NCBI RefSeq assembly: GCF_003589595.1
Contig: NW_020653750.1
Coordinates: forward strand, 8,770,482 to 8,834,481
Source: Hyposmocoma kahamanoa
Taxonomy: Eukaryota > Arthropoda > Insecta > Lepidoptera > Cosmopterigidae
Length of the DNA: 64,000 nucleotides
Direction: 5' to 3'
The translations under genes and the position numbers were made by a program. Positions 54,101 through 64,000 of this stretch are shown here, in pieces; within the stretch, counting starts at the first letter, position 1; each line of letters opens with the position of its first letter. The notes under the pieces were generated by a model that worked only from the letters and a program-made list of their open reading frames with translations, ran no database searches and was not told where the DNA came from.

Positions 54101-57100
54101 TCATCATCAAACCATTCATACGTCCCACTGCCGGGCACGGGTCTCTAAGGCGAGGGTTTAGGCAACACCCTGGCCCAATGCAGCTTCGGGTCTCCACACG
54201 TTTTTTGAGGGTTGTGAACCTTCTTTCGACGTGAAGGTTTAATCACGATGTTTTTCTTCGCCGAAACGTTCGTGGTAAATTTCAAATTAAATTTCGCACA
54301 TAAATTTCGAAAAACTTAAGAGCTGTGAGCCCGGATGAGAAGCGATTAAATCAATTCCATCCATTTGGCTACCACGCCTTACATACACAAACGTCTATTT
54401 TGGAATTTATTTTTCACATTTTCTATTTATGGCATGCTGAAGAGTAAGTAATATATTACTCAGCCACATCTAGTCTGTTGAAAGATATATTAAGCAAAGT
54501 GGTTGTTACAAAGGATATCTATATAGGATAGGATATCTATCAGCTATTATATCGCACATAATTTATAACAGCGAAATGCTATTTATATAACTGCCTCCGT
54601 GGCCGAACGGTTACCATGCCGTACTGCCACGCAGAGGTCCCAGGTTCGATTCCCGGGTCGGGAGAAATGTTTGTATGGCCTACAATTATTTCTCTCGTGA
54701 GTTTGGGTGTAATTTGTGGTTGTCTATGTGTGTGTCCATGGCACCCGCGACACAGGGTTTCCCTAGTGCGGGGCTATGTTGAGTGTGTGCGTTATTATTA
54801 TTATTTATTTGACTTACTTCAATGGTTTTAATCGACTCTTATCGGACCAAATATACTTCTGATGGTTTTCAAATACTGTTACTAAGTTCTTTTGAATGCA
54901 GCTGATGTTGTCATGTATGACATCTTTATGTAAAGCCACACGGTCTGTACTTCTTCCACTAGGGTCTCCTACATGGCCCGTCGCTCCTCCTATCTGAAAA
55001 TGTAAATTTGTGGACCACGAGTAACGAAAATATAAAACAACAACTTAAAATAAGAAAACGAGGTGAAGACAGGTAAGATATATTTTTATGTAGGTGTTTT
55101 AAAGCTTATAGGCAATAAAATAGTACTGTACTGTAGAGATGGGATAGCTTCTAGCCAGCATTTGAGATGAAACGGATATCCGGTATTCAGCCTAATTTTA
55201 CTATCCCGCCGGATAACAGATAGCGTATCAATATTCGGCCGGATACTGGATGTTCAAAACTGAGAAAGATTCACAATCAATACGCCAAATAAATCGATTT
55301 ATTGATTAGAGAGGATAGTAATAGCACAGTTATTCTAACACTGTACTAGTACAGATACCCAATCTCATAAATGAAATTAAGTTGAAATGTAGTCTTAAGG
55401 AGAAATTTTTTCTCACTTGTACTTACTTACAGTTATATGTATATTTAGAACTGCTTATTTCTGTGTAAGAGCGTGCTCGCCAACAAACCGTTTCTAGTTT
55501 GGCAGGGGTAAATAACTGTTATATGATGATTTTTATGAATAAATAAAATTTTAAAAATACAAAGAAATGTCGCACTCGTAACTTATTCGGGCGCTTATTT
55601 TGATTCTTAACGCTGATCAATAGATGATACCAAGGAAACCCGCGACGCGATTGTAACACTGACAAGTGTTACAATCGTATCACGGGTATTTCTAAAGATG
55701 GCAGCTATTATTACATTTCTTTCAAGTTTTGCTCCTGTTCAGGCGTTGATTATTATATACAAACAATTTAAAAAAAAAACCATTTTTAATATTTATATTT
55801 TATTAATTATATTTTAAAGTATAAAAAAACTGATCTTAAAAGTACGCGGAATTACATCTGTTTGCCAAGTTTTTCTGATCGGTTACCGGAAAGTGCGCGA
55901 CATCGGAATCATCCCCTAGTTTGCTACACTTAGAGATGGAATATTTTCTTCAAATTTAAATGGGACCACTACTGAGATGATTTCCAACAAAAGAATCATC
56001 AAAATCGTATTTATTTTATACAATTTGAGTTATCATACATACAAAAAAATACAGCCTAATTGAGTACCTCCTCCTTTTTTTGAAGTCGGTTAAAAAGTCA
56101 GTGCTGAAACGTTGCTTAGTTTCGTGAACACATTCAAAGAAATACCATCTATGCAATCAATAGCAAACTAACAAATTAAAAAGTACAGGGTCAAAAGCAC
56201 ATCAAGCTTTACAATTAAGACTTAAATCCAACTCTATGCCGCTTACCATTAAAACGGTCGAAAGTACAAAATGTCAAGCTTGATGTGCTCTTGACTGTAC
56301 ACCATATGGAAAGTACAAGACTTTATATTTTTTCAACGACACTTTACTGATTTCACCAATTATTATTTATATTTGATAAAGTATCAAGATTCAATACTTT
56401 ATTATTTTTAAGTGGCGCCATCTACAGTTTTAAATATGTACTAAAGCTAATTTTTAAAAGTTAAAAGTTTTTCTGCGAAAAGTGGTGAAATTTGGTTCTG
56501 TTTATTTTCATAAACGAGGCCAGCCTCTTAGGACACGTTTTCGCTAGAAACTCTTCAAACTTTGTAAAATTTACGTTTTTACGGTAAATTGCTCGATATT
56601 ACCAGACCATCAAATTAAATGTTCGCGATTACGATCGATCGAACTGTCTTCGGATAATAATCGATCTTCTGTTTTGGTATAAACAAAGTGTACCGACAAT
56701 AATGAAATATGTAAGCGGATTTAGAATTTTTTTTCGGCTAAACTGATATCAAGTTTTAGATTAGTTATATCACAAACAACTAATTAAAGAAATCAAATTA
56801 AAGCAAGAGTGTAACGGGCTTATCAAATGCCAAGCTTATGTCATACTTATAAACTATGACAGAAATTTTAATATAGACAATGTATGATGTAACTGCTTTT
56901 TTATTTTCCACCATGAGAAATTTGCATTGGGGACAACAAACAAACAGCACTCATATCATTCACTAATGAATCAATAATGGCGATGCGCGCTGTAAACGCG
57001 ATGTGCTTGCGACAGGGGCTAAATATCTGGCAGTCGGATATCAAGCTATCCGGCCTAGTTGCTCGCCGGTTATCTGGTATCTGGCCAAATCACTATCCGT

Positions 57101-58274
57101 TTTATCTCTAATCTATAACTATACGTGGGAACATTAAGATCTATTTGTAATAAACTGTAATTTGTTCCAGTATCCGATGAATTTTATCAATATTATCACT
57201 GCATCAATCTATAAGCCCCAGTGCTGGGTATGAGTTTGCTCTAAGGAGATGGTTTAGGGCTTTGTCCACACTGGTCCAAAGAGATGTTTTGCCAAAGCAA
57301 ATGGAAATTAATGAAGTCAATTAAAACTATTGTTCTGGATTGGAAGCCTGTCATCAGAAGACACAGGGTCTACCAAGTTGAGATGCCAGTCTGATTTAAA
57401 ATCGTATGTAATTGGGAGAGAATAAATAATAATTATTTTTATTCAACTCTGCATAATTTGAAAAAGAAAATGTAATATAATTTTATTTTTCTATAAGACT
57501 TGAATCAATTCTAAGAGTGACAACAGTACAAAAGTTTGTCTTACTAAGTGTAATATGAGCAAAAAATAAAACATTCAAGACTATGAATATGCAACCCATG
57601 CAATGCTTACCAATGCAATGACATTATGTCCACCACGTTGCCAATGTAATAAATTTATTATAACCAATAAATTCCCTACGTGAAGACTGTTGGCTGTGGG
57701 ATCAAAACCAGCATACACACACTGTGGTGCATGTTGAAGCAAATTTATAATTTCATTTCTGAAATGAAAATGTAATACATCAGCTAAATTCGAACCTCCA
57801 TCAATGTGAAGTTTTGAGTAGGCACAAAAAACAGAACTACTAGAAATAATTTATATAACAATCTATGATTATACCTTTATTTTATAAATAAAAATAGGCG
57901 CTTTGTTGTCGAGTTGCGGATATCAGCGCGTTGCACCAAGTACCAAGTACCAAGTATTTTATAACTAAAAGAAAGTACCACTAGTTTTCATGAAAGTAAT
58001 TCTATTATTTTTATCATAAATGTTGTATGATACTAGTGTAAGAATGTTTACATAAATAAAAAAAGGTTTTGTATATGGATTAACGATAGAGACGCTCTAT
58101 TGTAATTTCTCAAATATGTTTTCTGTCAGGTACTTACGCAGATGTGTTTGGAAACATATCCTGATACATTCCGCGTTCACTAAGTTTCAAAATGTTCCTA
58201 TTACTGAATGAACGAGTGAATGTCCATGTACACTGGTATTTGATAATACGAGATAAATGTCTCAAAGCACTCAT
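51159..58274 (-). CDS. YARS2: Mitochondrial tyrosyl-tRNA synthetase (8 exons)
   Basis: Exons (high to low): 58274-58138, 57758-57611, 54993-54818, 53956-53740, 53616-53538, 53344-53069, 52759-52571, 51322-51159; 1386 nt, 461 aa (human YARS2 477 aa), phases consistent. It charges mitochondrial tRNA-Tyr with tyrosine in the matrix. The N-terminus ([14 protein letters not shown]...) is basic, lacks acids and fits a mitochondrial targeting peptide. Class I signatures are present: [15 protein letters not shown] with the HIGH-equivalent HVGN at residues 72-75, the tyrosine-site motif GGSDQMGN at 228-235, and KFGKS at 266-270 as the KMSKS-equivalent loop (human mitochondrial enzyme KLGKS). The last exon is the C-terminal S4-like RNA-binding domain ending [13 protein letters not shown]. 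Intron 2 (2.6 kb) carries a large inverted-repeat element and an embedded small MITE; intron 3 holds a SINE next to exon 3. No disabling change was seen. Confidence 0.95.
51485..51560. repeat. Short imperfect tandem repeat
   Basis: Repeated units of GGCAAGACCATAGATATAG with A-rich spacers, about three imperfect copies. Confidence 0.5.
51570..51596. repeat. 27-bp micro-copy of the same MITE family
   Basis: Only the two tips remain: CATCGACTTACAATTATA joined to AAGTCAATG. The copy is flanked by a perfect 8-bp repeat CCCTATAC (51562-51569, 51597-51604). It lies 63 bp from the neighbouring 228-bp copy's duplication. Confidence 0.75.
51667..51894. repeat. MITE with perfect 8-bp duplication (hAT-like)
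   Basis: 228 bp in the YARS2 intron upstream of its last exon. The left end CATTGACTTACAATTATATG and the right end (inward) CATTGACTTACAAATAAATG are followed by GGACG-CGGGTC in both. Flanked by GTTAAAAT on each side (51659-51666, 51895-51902). Confidence 0.85.
54100..54378 (-). repeat. SINE family D
   Basis: Minus copy in YARS2 intron 3, TCATCATCATC tail at the left, GGCTACCACGCC at the right. Confidence 0.75.
54591..54808 (+). repeat. tRNA-SINE family B
   Basis: Plus copy, CTGCCTCCGTGGCCGAACGG head; the 3' TTATT tail ends 10 bp before the boundary of YARS2 exon 3 (its donor side). Confidence 0.85.
55828..56091. repeat. Dispersed repeat with AACCGACTTCAAAA ends, copy 2
   Basis: Left end decayed (AACTGATCTTAAAAGTACGC); the right end inward is AACCGACTTCAAAAAAAGG. 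Same internal order as 30540-30960. Confidence 0.6.
56184..56300. repeat. Tc1-type MITE, 117 bp
   Basis: Ends CAGGGTCAAAAGCACATCAA and (inward from the right) CAGTCAAGAGCACATCAAGC, each next to TA (56184-56185, 56299-56300). A partial relative lies at 23024-23090. Sits within the 55134-57110 element. Confidence 0.7.
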
Positions 58275-58732
58275 GGTGTTTATTAGTTAGTATTTTAGGA
58301 GCTAATGTACTAGAACACAAAAGTTATACAAGTATAACCTTAAAATACAGTACTGGATTTGTCGTTATTAAACCATTAATGGAATCATGGAATGTTAACA
58401 TGCACTTAGAAAACGTATTGAATCGCTATTATTATCTAAGCGTTGAGATTTTTATCCTCCTTGTTTATATATTAAATACTTCGACAAAATAAATAAGAGT
58501 AAAGTAGCAAAACTCTTCGTAGTTTTGACAACTCGCTTTATTATTCATATAGATGTTCACATCCATAAATAAACGTTATGCGCTATCCTACTCATACTTT
58601 CATTCATTCTTTATGTTTCCGTTCATTCATATATATAACTCAGTCGTATATGAAACTTGTAACCATGACAAGGAACCTTGAAGTCATTTTAAAGAATCGT
58701 AGAAAATTATTCGAAACTGAAAAAGGATTATC

Positions 58733-58766
58733 ATCATCATCATCAACTCATTTATACGTCCCACTG
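58733..58766 (-). repeat. SINE family D, 3' tip only
   Basis: TCATCATCATCATCAACTCA then ACGTCCCACTGCTGGGC; a 5'-truncated fragment between YARS2 and PRPSAP. Confidence 0.7.
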
Positions 58767-58872
58767 CTGGGCTTATAAAAGGATTATATATTACAATCAA
58801 AATTAATATGCACATAATTATCTATGTCGCTCATTGTAATAAAAATACGATAATCAAATTGCCACAAAACTA

Positions 58873-58878
58873 TTTATT
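58873..58878 (-). terminator. Candidate poly(A) signal of PRPSAP
   Basis: AATAAA on the minus strand about 560 nt after the stop; I saw no closer match. Confidence 0.3.
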
Positions 58879-59441
58879 ATACAATATAACAAAACGATAC
58901 ACATTTTATGGCCATTGCACTATACAGTTAATATCAATACATAGGGTGCAAAATATTATTTAGTATATTTGTACAACCACCAACACATTTACATGCTTTA
59001 GTAACTGTGCTCATGACTGTACCACATAACATTATTCACAAAACATTTGGACAACTTTCAAAGAACACTTCAATAAAATATGGATCAGAGGTAACATTTT
59101 CAATATAACAAATGAGATTATATCAAAAGTCAAGTCTTTTTATCAATTTAGATTTCTTTGTGTTTCATCTCACTGTCGTCCAGTACAATAGATTATGTAA
59201 CTTAAACTAGAATAAAGTATAATGCGATAAAAGGAATTCATAAAATTAAATGCCTGTCCCTTATTAGAATTTCATAATAAGCATTTAGCTGTATCATAAT
59301 ACTATAAAAATACCCTTTCTACACTGCTATGTAAATTAGTTTGTATAATACACATGACGAATGTACCAAATTACAAAACTCTGATAAGGACATAATACTT
59401 ACATTAATACTTAACATTAGTGTGGAAAAAGATCCAAAGAA

Positions 59442-62329
59442 CTAATCTTCTAAGGTGACGTTTTTGAATAGGTATGACATTGATTCTTTGTTGTGAATGC
59501 GGCGTATGGCTTCACTGAGCAGAACAGATATGTCAATGGTTTTGATCTTGGGGCATTGCATCTTTTGAAGCTCATGTGGGACTGTGTTGGTGACCACAAC
59601 TTCGTCAATGTGTGAATCTTCGATGAGGCGTGGAGCATCCGAGGACAGTAGACCATGTGTAGCCAGAACATAGATTTTATATGCACCACACTCTTTTAGC
59701 ACTTCAGCAGCTGCGACGAATGACTGCACGTCGTCAATCATGTCATCCTGTTATAATGAAATATTTGTTTTTACAGTAACACGTTAATTAATTATGCCGA
59801 TGTAAAATATTATGTAGTTGCCGGTACACTTACCACCATTATAGCGATTCTGCCTCCAACGTCACCGACCACGTTGATAGGTGGTTTTTCCTTCGCTGGG
59901 TGCACTGGCACGCCCACAGACACGTCCATAGTGCGTGATCTGTCCACACTGAAACATAAACACAAATAAGTCCACACCTCAAAAACGGGCTAATTGCCTC
60001 CGTGGCCGAATGGTTACCATGCTGGTCTGCCACGCCGAGGTTCCGGGTTCAATTCCCGGGCCGGGAGAAATATTTGTATGGCCTACATTTATTTATCTCG
60101 TGAGAGGGTGTAATTTGCAGTTGTCTATGTGAGTCCATGGCCACCGCGACACAGGGCTTCCCTAATGCGGGGCTATTACAAAAATACCTTACTTTTGGTA
60201 ATTAATCACCAAGATAGAAAATATTGTTGTGCTTCAGAAAAAAATTACTTGCACCAATTTTAAATTGTGAATCAAACAACTTTAAAAGTTTCAAAAATTA
60301 CCATAATTGATATACAGTTAATAGGGCAATGTCAGTCAGAAAAAAGATATTTTATTGAAATAATATTTTTCAAGTCTTTATAACTATGTTTAATTTTAAT
60401 TGAAATTAAACGGTAGTTGTCAACACAAAACGCGAGACGTCATTCGCAGGTAAACAAAGTCTGTTATATGCACACTGTCACTTTCAAGAATTTTACGTAT
60501 TGATCAACTCATTAAACAAAAGACAAGGAAAAAACACAAGGTAACACGCGAACAGTGAATATGATGACGTTTCTTTGCTTACCTGCATAGGACGTCACGT
60601 CATTTGTTTGTTGGTTTCAGATTTCATTTATTGATTTACAAATATAAACCATTTACTTCATATCAATAATATTATTAATTTAATATCAATATGTTTAATA
60701 TTAGGGTGGTTTTGCGGCTGCCGCAATTTAAAAAATTTGTTTTTTTATAAATTATAAATGCGCGTCAGGGTTGTTCGCAGACGCTTATGAAGATGGATTT
60801 GCCGCTACCATGAGAAAGAGAGCAGCATCCTTGATGCGCAGAGTGGTAGTGATAACGTCATCGTGAGTATTATTGCTGGTAGGGTCCAGGGTTCATTTCT
60901 TAAAAACTGGACCAAATTTCATGTATACACGAAACCCAGTACATATTTATAATTTGTAATTACTAACATTAGTGTGTAAGTTTTTTTCTTTATTATGACA
61001 ATGGTACAAGTTATTGTAAATATGACGTGCCTGGATAAGACTTCGCTCTTCCTATCAGATTATGTGGAAGGTATCGCGGGAGACCTTTGCCTTTCAGTGG
61101 GACTAATGCTAATTTTAGAATACTCACCTAGGAATACATGGTGGCGAGTAGCGGCCATCTACTTCATCACTCTCAGCTTCCTTTTGTTCTCCATGGATAA
61201 CGGCGATACCCAGCCGCAATCGTTCAGCATATGACGTCGCCTTCTTTGCCGACCCAGGGTTGCGGGCGACTATCACAGAGTTGCGATAATCTGGAATCTG
61301 TAAATTTCACAGACATGTTAAAATTGATTCATCCTTTATCAACATGTAGCCATTTTGCGGCGCGTGTATTTTATTAGATTATCAAGTGACGGAACGACTA
61401 AGTCACGCACATAGTGGTAAGCAGCAGTCGATCTCCTTGTGAAAGAGTTCGTCCAGGATAGTACTACCACCTTACCTATTTCTGCCGCCAAGGAGTAATG
61501 TCAGCATTACTGTGTTCTGGTTTTGAAGGGTAAGAGTGCTGGTAAAATTACAAGCACATGGGATTTGTCAACTTGTCGTTGTGTTTTAAAGCTCGGAGTG
61601 GCACTGCAGCTGTTGTGGACAGGCGTGTAGCTAACCATCAGGCGCACAACTTGTTCATCCTCACTTGTATTGTATTATCTATATGTGCATATAACGCAAC
61701 ACGCCTACTCCTAACTATAATGCTCACATTACTGATTGGCTGCAGAACTTCCCTGGACGAACTCTTTGACAAGGAACTCGACTGCTGCTTATCACTAAGT
61801 GCGTGACTTAGTCGTTCCGATAGTACTACTAAAATTATAGCTTTATTTAAAAAAAAAATAGATTCGAAAATATTATTTCTTTTCCTAAGTATATTTGCAA
61901 CGAATTGTTGCAAACTCCTATGAACAGAGTTTATTATCCCCACCACTTCTTTTCAATGAGTTAGTTTAGTATATTGATTTTGCAACCAATTATATTTCTA
62001 CACATACTGATGATTACAACATTGAATTAGGTATACTTACACTCTCCTGAATATACTGCAACAAGAAGGGTGATGCACGTAGATTGTCAACAGGGCAATC
62101 AAAGAACCCTTGTATCTCCTTCTGATGCAGATCCATAGTGATAATATGGGTCAAACCAGACTTGCACATCATCTTAGCAAGCAGTTTGGAGACAATGCAT
62201 CCTCTCTTCCTCATTTTACATTGCTTGCTGTATGGCAAGTATGGAATCACACCTACTATAGATCGTGCTGATGAAGTTTTACATGCATAGGCCAATATTA
62301 GCAGCTCCATTATATTGTTGTTTACCTCT
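59442..62329 (-). CDS. PRPSAP: PRPP-synthetase-associated protein, 3' four exons (5' end outside window)
   Basis: Exons (high to low): 62329-62041, 61297-61128, 59948-59834, 59747-59442 (stop TAG 59442-59444); 880 nt, about 292 aa of an expected ~370. The first visible exon begins in phase (1 nt completes a codon), so at least one further exon lies beyond 64000. Blocks: [131 protein letters not shown]. The ESDxVDGRxSPP insertion and the [20 protein letters not shown] tail distinguish PRPSAP1/2 from catalytic PRPS. PRPSAP is thought to be a non-catalytic partner that restrains phosphoribosyl-pyrophosphate synthetase in nucleotide synthesis. A SINE sits 46 nt upstream of the 59948 acceptor and a LINE sits at the 62329 acceptor. 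PRPSAP1 versus PRPSAP2 cannot be decided here. Confidence 0.92.
59994..60180 (+). repeat. tRNA-SINE family B
   Basis: Plus copy, antisense in PRPSAP, starting 46 bp from the 59948 acceptor boundary. Confidence 0.85.
60181..61127. other. PRPSAP intron, nothing recognised
   Basis: AT-rich; no frame or repeat of note besides the adjoining SINE. Confidence 0.45.
61390..61827. repeat. Family E composite with long inverted arms
   Basis: Left and right (inward) ends share GGAACGACTAAGTCACGCAC, then TAGTG.TAAGCAGCAGTCGA and on through GTTCGTCCAGG and AGTAATGT; arms about 110 bp around a family E core. In PRPSAP intron. Confidence 0.65.
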
Positions 62330-62340
62330 CTGTAAATAAT

Positions 62341-63910
62341 AATAATAATAATAATAATAAAGTTTATTTTTCTTCCACAAAATATAGCTAAAGATTAGTT
62401 CACAAGTTTAATTTTTAAGAACAATAATTTTGTGGGAGACTGATGCCTAAACTAAGCATAAAAATGCCTGTGCGTCAGGCCACCAGGTTCCCACCTCTCA
62501 GTAATACAAGTACAAGAAAGAAAATATTACAAGGTGTAAAATACGCTATAATCACCAATTAAGAATATTTATGTCGCTTCTCAATCCACAGAGTCTCAGA
62601 ACAACTAATTAGTTACGTGTACAGTAATTTTTGTAGGTGTAACATTGTACAATAATGCTAAATATATACAACAATGTTGAATAAAAATTATTTATGAGAC
62701 GACACTCAAAAGGTTTTCAGTATCATTATAAGACAAAGTTTTGAGCCATTTTTTAAGAACGCATTTACATTTATTATTGTTTAAATTATATATTCCAATT
62801 ATCTTATTTACTTTGTTATACAAATGTGGTCCCAGAAAAGCATATGATTTTTGTGCAAATGTGGTTCGAAAACGGCGAGATTGTGTACAAACGTTATGAT
62901 TTCTGCGCTTGTCTTCAATTTTGGGATCATACACAAGTTTTTTGTGCTGTTTGAGTATAAGTGAAAGTACAGCCAATTGCCTAACAGTCAACACTTCACA
63001 TTTTTCATAGAGGGCTGCAGTTGAAAAATAATAAGGACAAAAAGTGCTTACTTTAAGTACGGCACGCTGGGCTACTTCAATGGGCATCAAAGTCGTTCTA
63101 TTAGCAGTTCCCCAAACAGAAATACAATGTGTTATCAATGATTGACATAGAGCAAAGTAGACTTGTTTCAGAATTTTATAGTATACAGCATGTCTTAAAT
63201 GTTTAAATATATAAATAAGCTTTCGAATTTTACCGCTCAAAATTTTTATATGATTTTTAAAACTCAAATTTTGGTCAAGAAATACTCCCAGGTATTTAAC
63301 CACTTCAACCTGCTTCAAGATACTACAATTACATTTTCCGTTATTATCATGTAAGGATGTATGTGCCTTAATACATAGATCGTTAGGAATTTTGCTGGGA
63401 TTACGAATGGAGAAACAGATGTATTGTGTTTTTTCGGCGTTCAGAGTTAAAACATTATTGCGTAACCATTTTGTAACATTATTAAGTCCCTTTTGTGCCA
63501 GGTCGTACGTCTTAGCCCAAGTTTTATCAGCGAACATAAGTACAGTATCGTCCGCATAGGATATTAACCGCCCAGATTCCGGTGATATATTTTGACCAAT
63601 GTCGTTAACATACAGAAGGAAGAGAGTTGGACCTAAAATACTGCCCTGTGGAACGCCATAGGAAACTGGCAGATATAAGCTTGTATAGTTACCCACTTGA
63701 ACGCATTGGAGACGATCACTAAGGTAATCCTCCAGTAACTTCCACTGCAATCCCCTTACACCTGCCTGATCTAGTTTTTTCAATAATAGTGGGACCGATA
63801 CAGTATCAAATGCCTTTGCCAGGTCTAAGAAAATGGCAAGGCATTTGTTACCAGTGTCCAGATTCCTTTGAATATATTCTGTTAACTCATGGACTGCATC
63901 ATCAGTAGCC
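62341..63910 (-). mobile_element. 5'-truncated LINE with (TTA)n tail
   Basis: Non-LTR retrotransposon lying just upstream of the first visible PRPSAP exon. The 3' end is a pure TTA repeat (about 62341-62361). TAAATAAT occurs at 62333-62340 and again at 63911-63918, a likely target duplication, although it resembles the tail. The reverse-transcriptase frame runs to the 5' junction, so truncation happened on insertion. Confidence 0.85.
62692..63909 (-). CDS. LINE reverse transcriptase, 5'-truncated
   Basis: An open frame of about 406 residues runs to the 5' edge of the insertion. Motif A is AIFLDLAKAFDTVS, followed by YGVPQGSILGPTLFLLYVND and the catalytic YADDTVLMF. The thumb region (NAEKTQYICFS, VVKYLGVFLDQNLSFKNHI) and the usual C-terminal tail end at 62692. 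All catalytic Asp residues of the visible part are intact and there are no stops, so the copy is young. The endonuclease and N-terminal fingers are missing. It resembles the Jockey/CR1 group; the exact clade is uncertain. Not a host gene. Confidence 0.85.
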   Translation of the reverse strand, partial: ATDDAVHELTEYIQRNLDTGNKCLAIFLDLAKAFDTVSVPLLLKKLDQAGVRGLQWKLLEDYLSDRLQCVQVGNYTSLYLPVSYGVPQGSILGPTLFLLYVNDIGQNISPESGRLISYADDTVLMFADKTWAKTYDLAQKGLNNVTKWLRNNVLTLNAEKTQYICFSIRNPSKIPNDLCIKAHTSLHDNNGKCNCSILKQVEVVKYLGVFLDQNLSFKNHIKILSGKIRKLIYIFKHLRHAVYYKILKQVYFALCQSLITHCISVWGTANRTTLMPIEVAQRAVLKVSTFCPYYFSTAALYEKCEVLTVRQLAVLSLILKQHKKLVYDPKIEDKRRNHNVCTQSRRFRTTFAQKSYAFLGPHLYNKVNKIIGIYNLNNNKCKCVLKKWLKTLSYNDTENLLSVVS

Positions 63911-64000
63911 TAAATAATGTACTACTTTTTAGTATTAATAACTATGAAAATCGTCTTGTTGCATTGTTGGCATTCACTATCTCGTGTGTTCACAAGTTTT

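Larger units (their letters stand above)
55134..57110. repeat. Large inverted-repeat element (~2 kb)
   Basis: Left arm begins TAGAGATGGGATAG and holds GAGATGAAACGGATA; right arm read inward begins TAGAGATAAAACGGATAG. Both arms are rich in CCGGATA/CCGGCCGGATA subrepeats. No coding capacity and no convincing 8-bp duplication. Contains a repeat at 55828-56091 and a MITE at 56184-56300. Possibly a non-autonomous hAT. Confidence 0.5.
58275..59441. other. Between YARS2 and PRPSAP
   Basis: YARS2 promoter and PRPSAP 3' UTR must lie here; a SINE tip at 58733. No other gene. Confidence 0.45.

Noticed and set aside
1..64000. CRISPR array, rRNA, prophage or plasmid features
   Set aside because: None visible; exon-intron genes and SINEs show a eukaryotic nuclear genome.

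Overview
This is a eukaryotic nuclear window, almost certainly from a moth or butterfly (Lepidoptera). The supports are GT-AG introns throughout, AT-rich introns packed with tRNA-derived SINEs (one family carries the CCCACTGCTGGGC-type body and CATCATCATC tail common in lepidopteran genomes), many small inverted-repeat elements and several LINE remnants. There are no bacterial features: no operons, no CRISPR array, no rRNA. No free-standing tRNA gene was found; the tRNA-like stretches are all SINE heads.

Four host genes were reconstructed exon by exon with consistent splice phases. (1) 1438-37829 (-): an 8-exon UNC93-like transporter, orthologue of MFSD11, 459 aa, with introns of 12.0 and 12.9 kb that hold most of the repeats. 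(2) 41675-50348 (+): a 6-exon BAR + RhoGAP protein of the RICH/ARHGAP17 family (Drosophila RhoGAP92B type), 899 aa with a proline-rich tail. (3) 51159-58274 (-): an 8-exon mitochondrial tyrosyl-tRNA synthetase, 461 aa. (4) 59442-62329 (-): the last four exons of a PRPP-synthetase-associated protein (PRPSAP); its first ~75 codons lie beyond the right edge. Genes 1 and 2 are divergent. Genes 2 and 3 converge with poly(A) signals only ~22 bp apart. Genes 3 and 4 are in tandem.

The accessory content is the most striking part. A complete Transib element (the transposon family from which RAG1 arose) lies at 3572-6476, with RSS-like heptamer ends, a perfect 5-bp target duplication and an open transposase carrying the D, D and E residues. 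A piggyBac deletion derivative with TTAA ends fills 88% of intron 1 of the RhoGAP gene. A 5'-truncated LINE with an open reverse transcriptase sits a few bases from a PRPSAP splice acceptor. There is also a dead mariner, an RNase H-bearing LINE tail, decayed LINE pieces, four tRNA-SINE families, a ~290-bp family of unknown origin in about ten copies, and several inverted-repeat elements with clear target duplications. One of these has a 27-bp micro-copy still flanked by a perfect 8-bp duplication.

The four host genes do not form a pathway; they are housekeeping and signalling genes that happen to be neighbours. All coordinates come from reading splice sites and alignments by eye; family identities rest on remembered protein families and were not database-checked.
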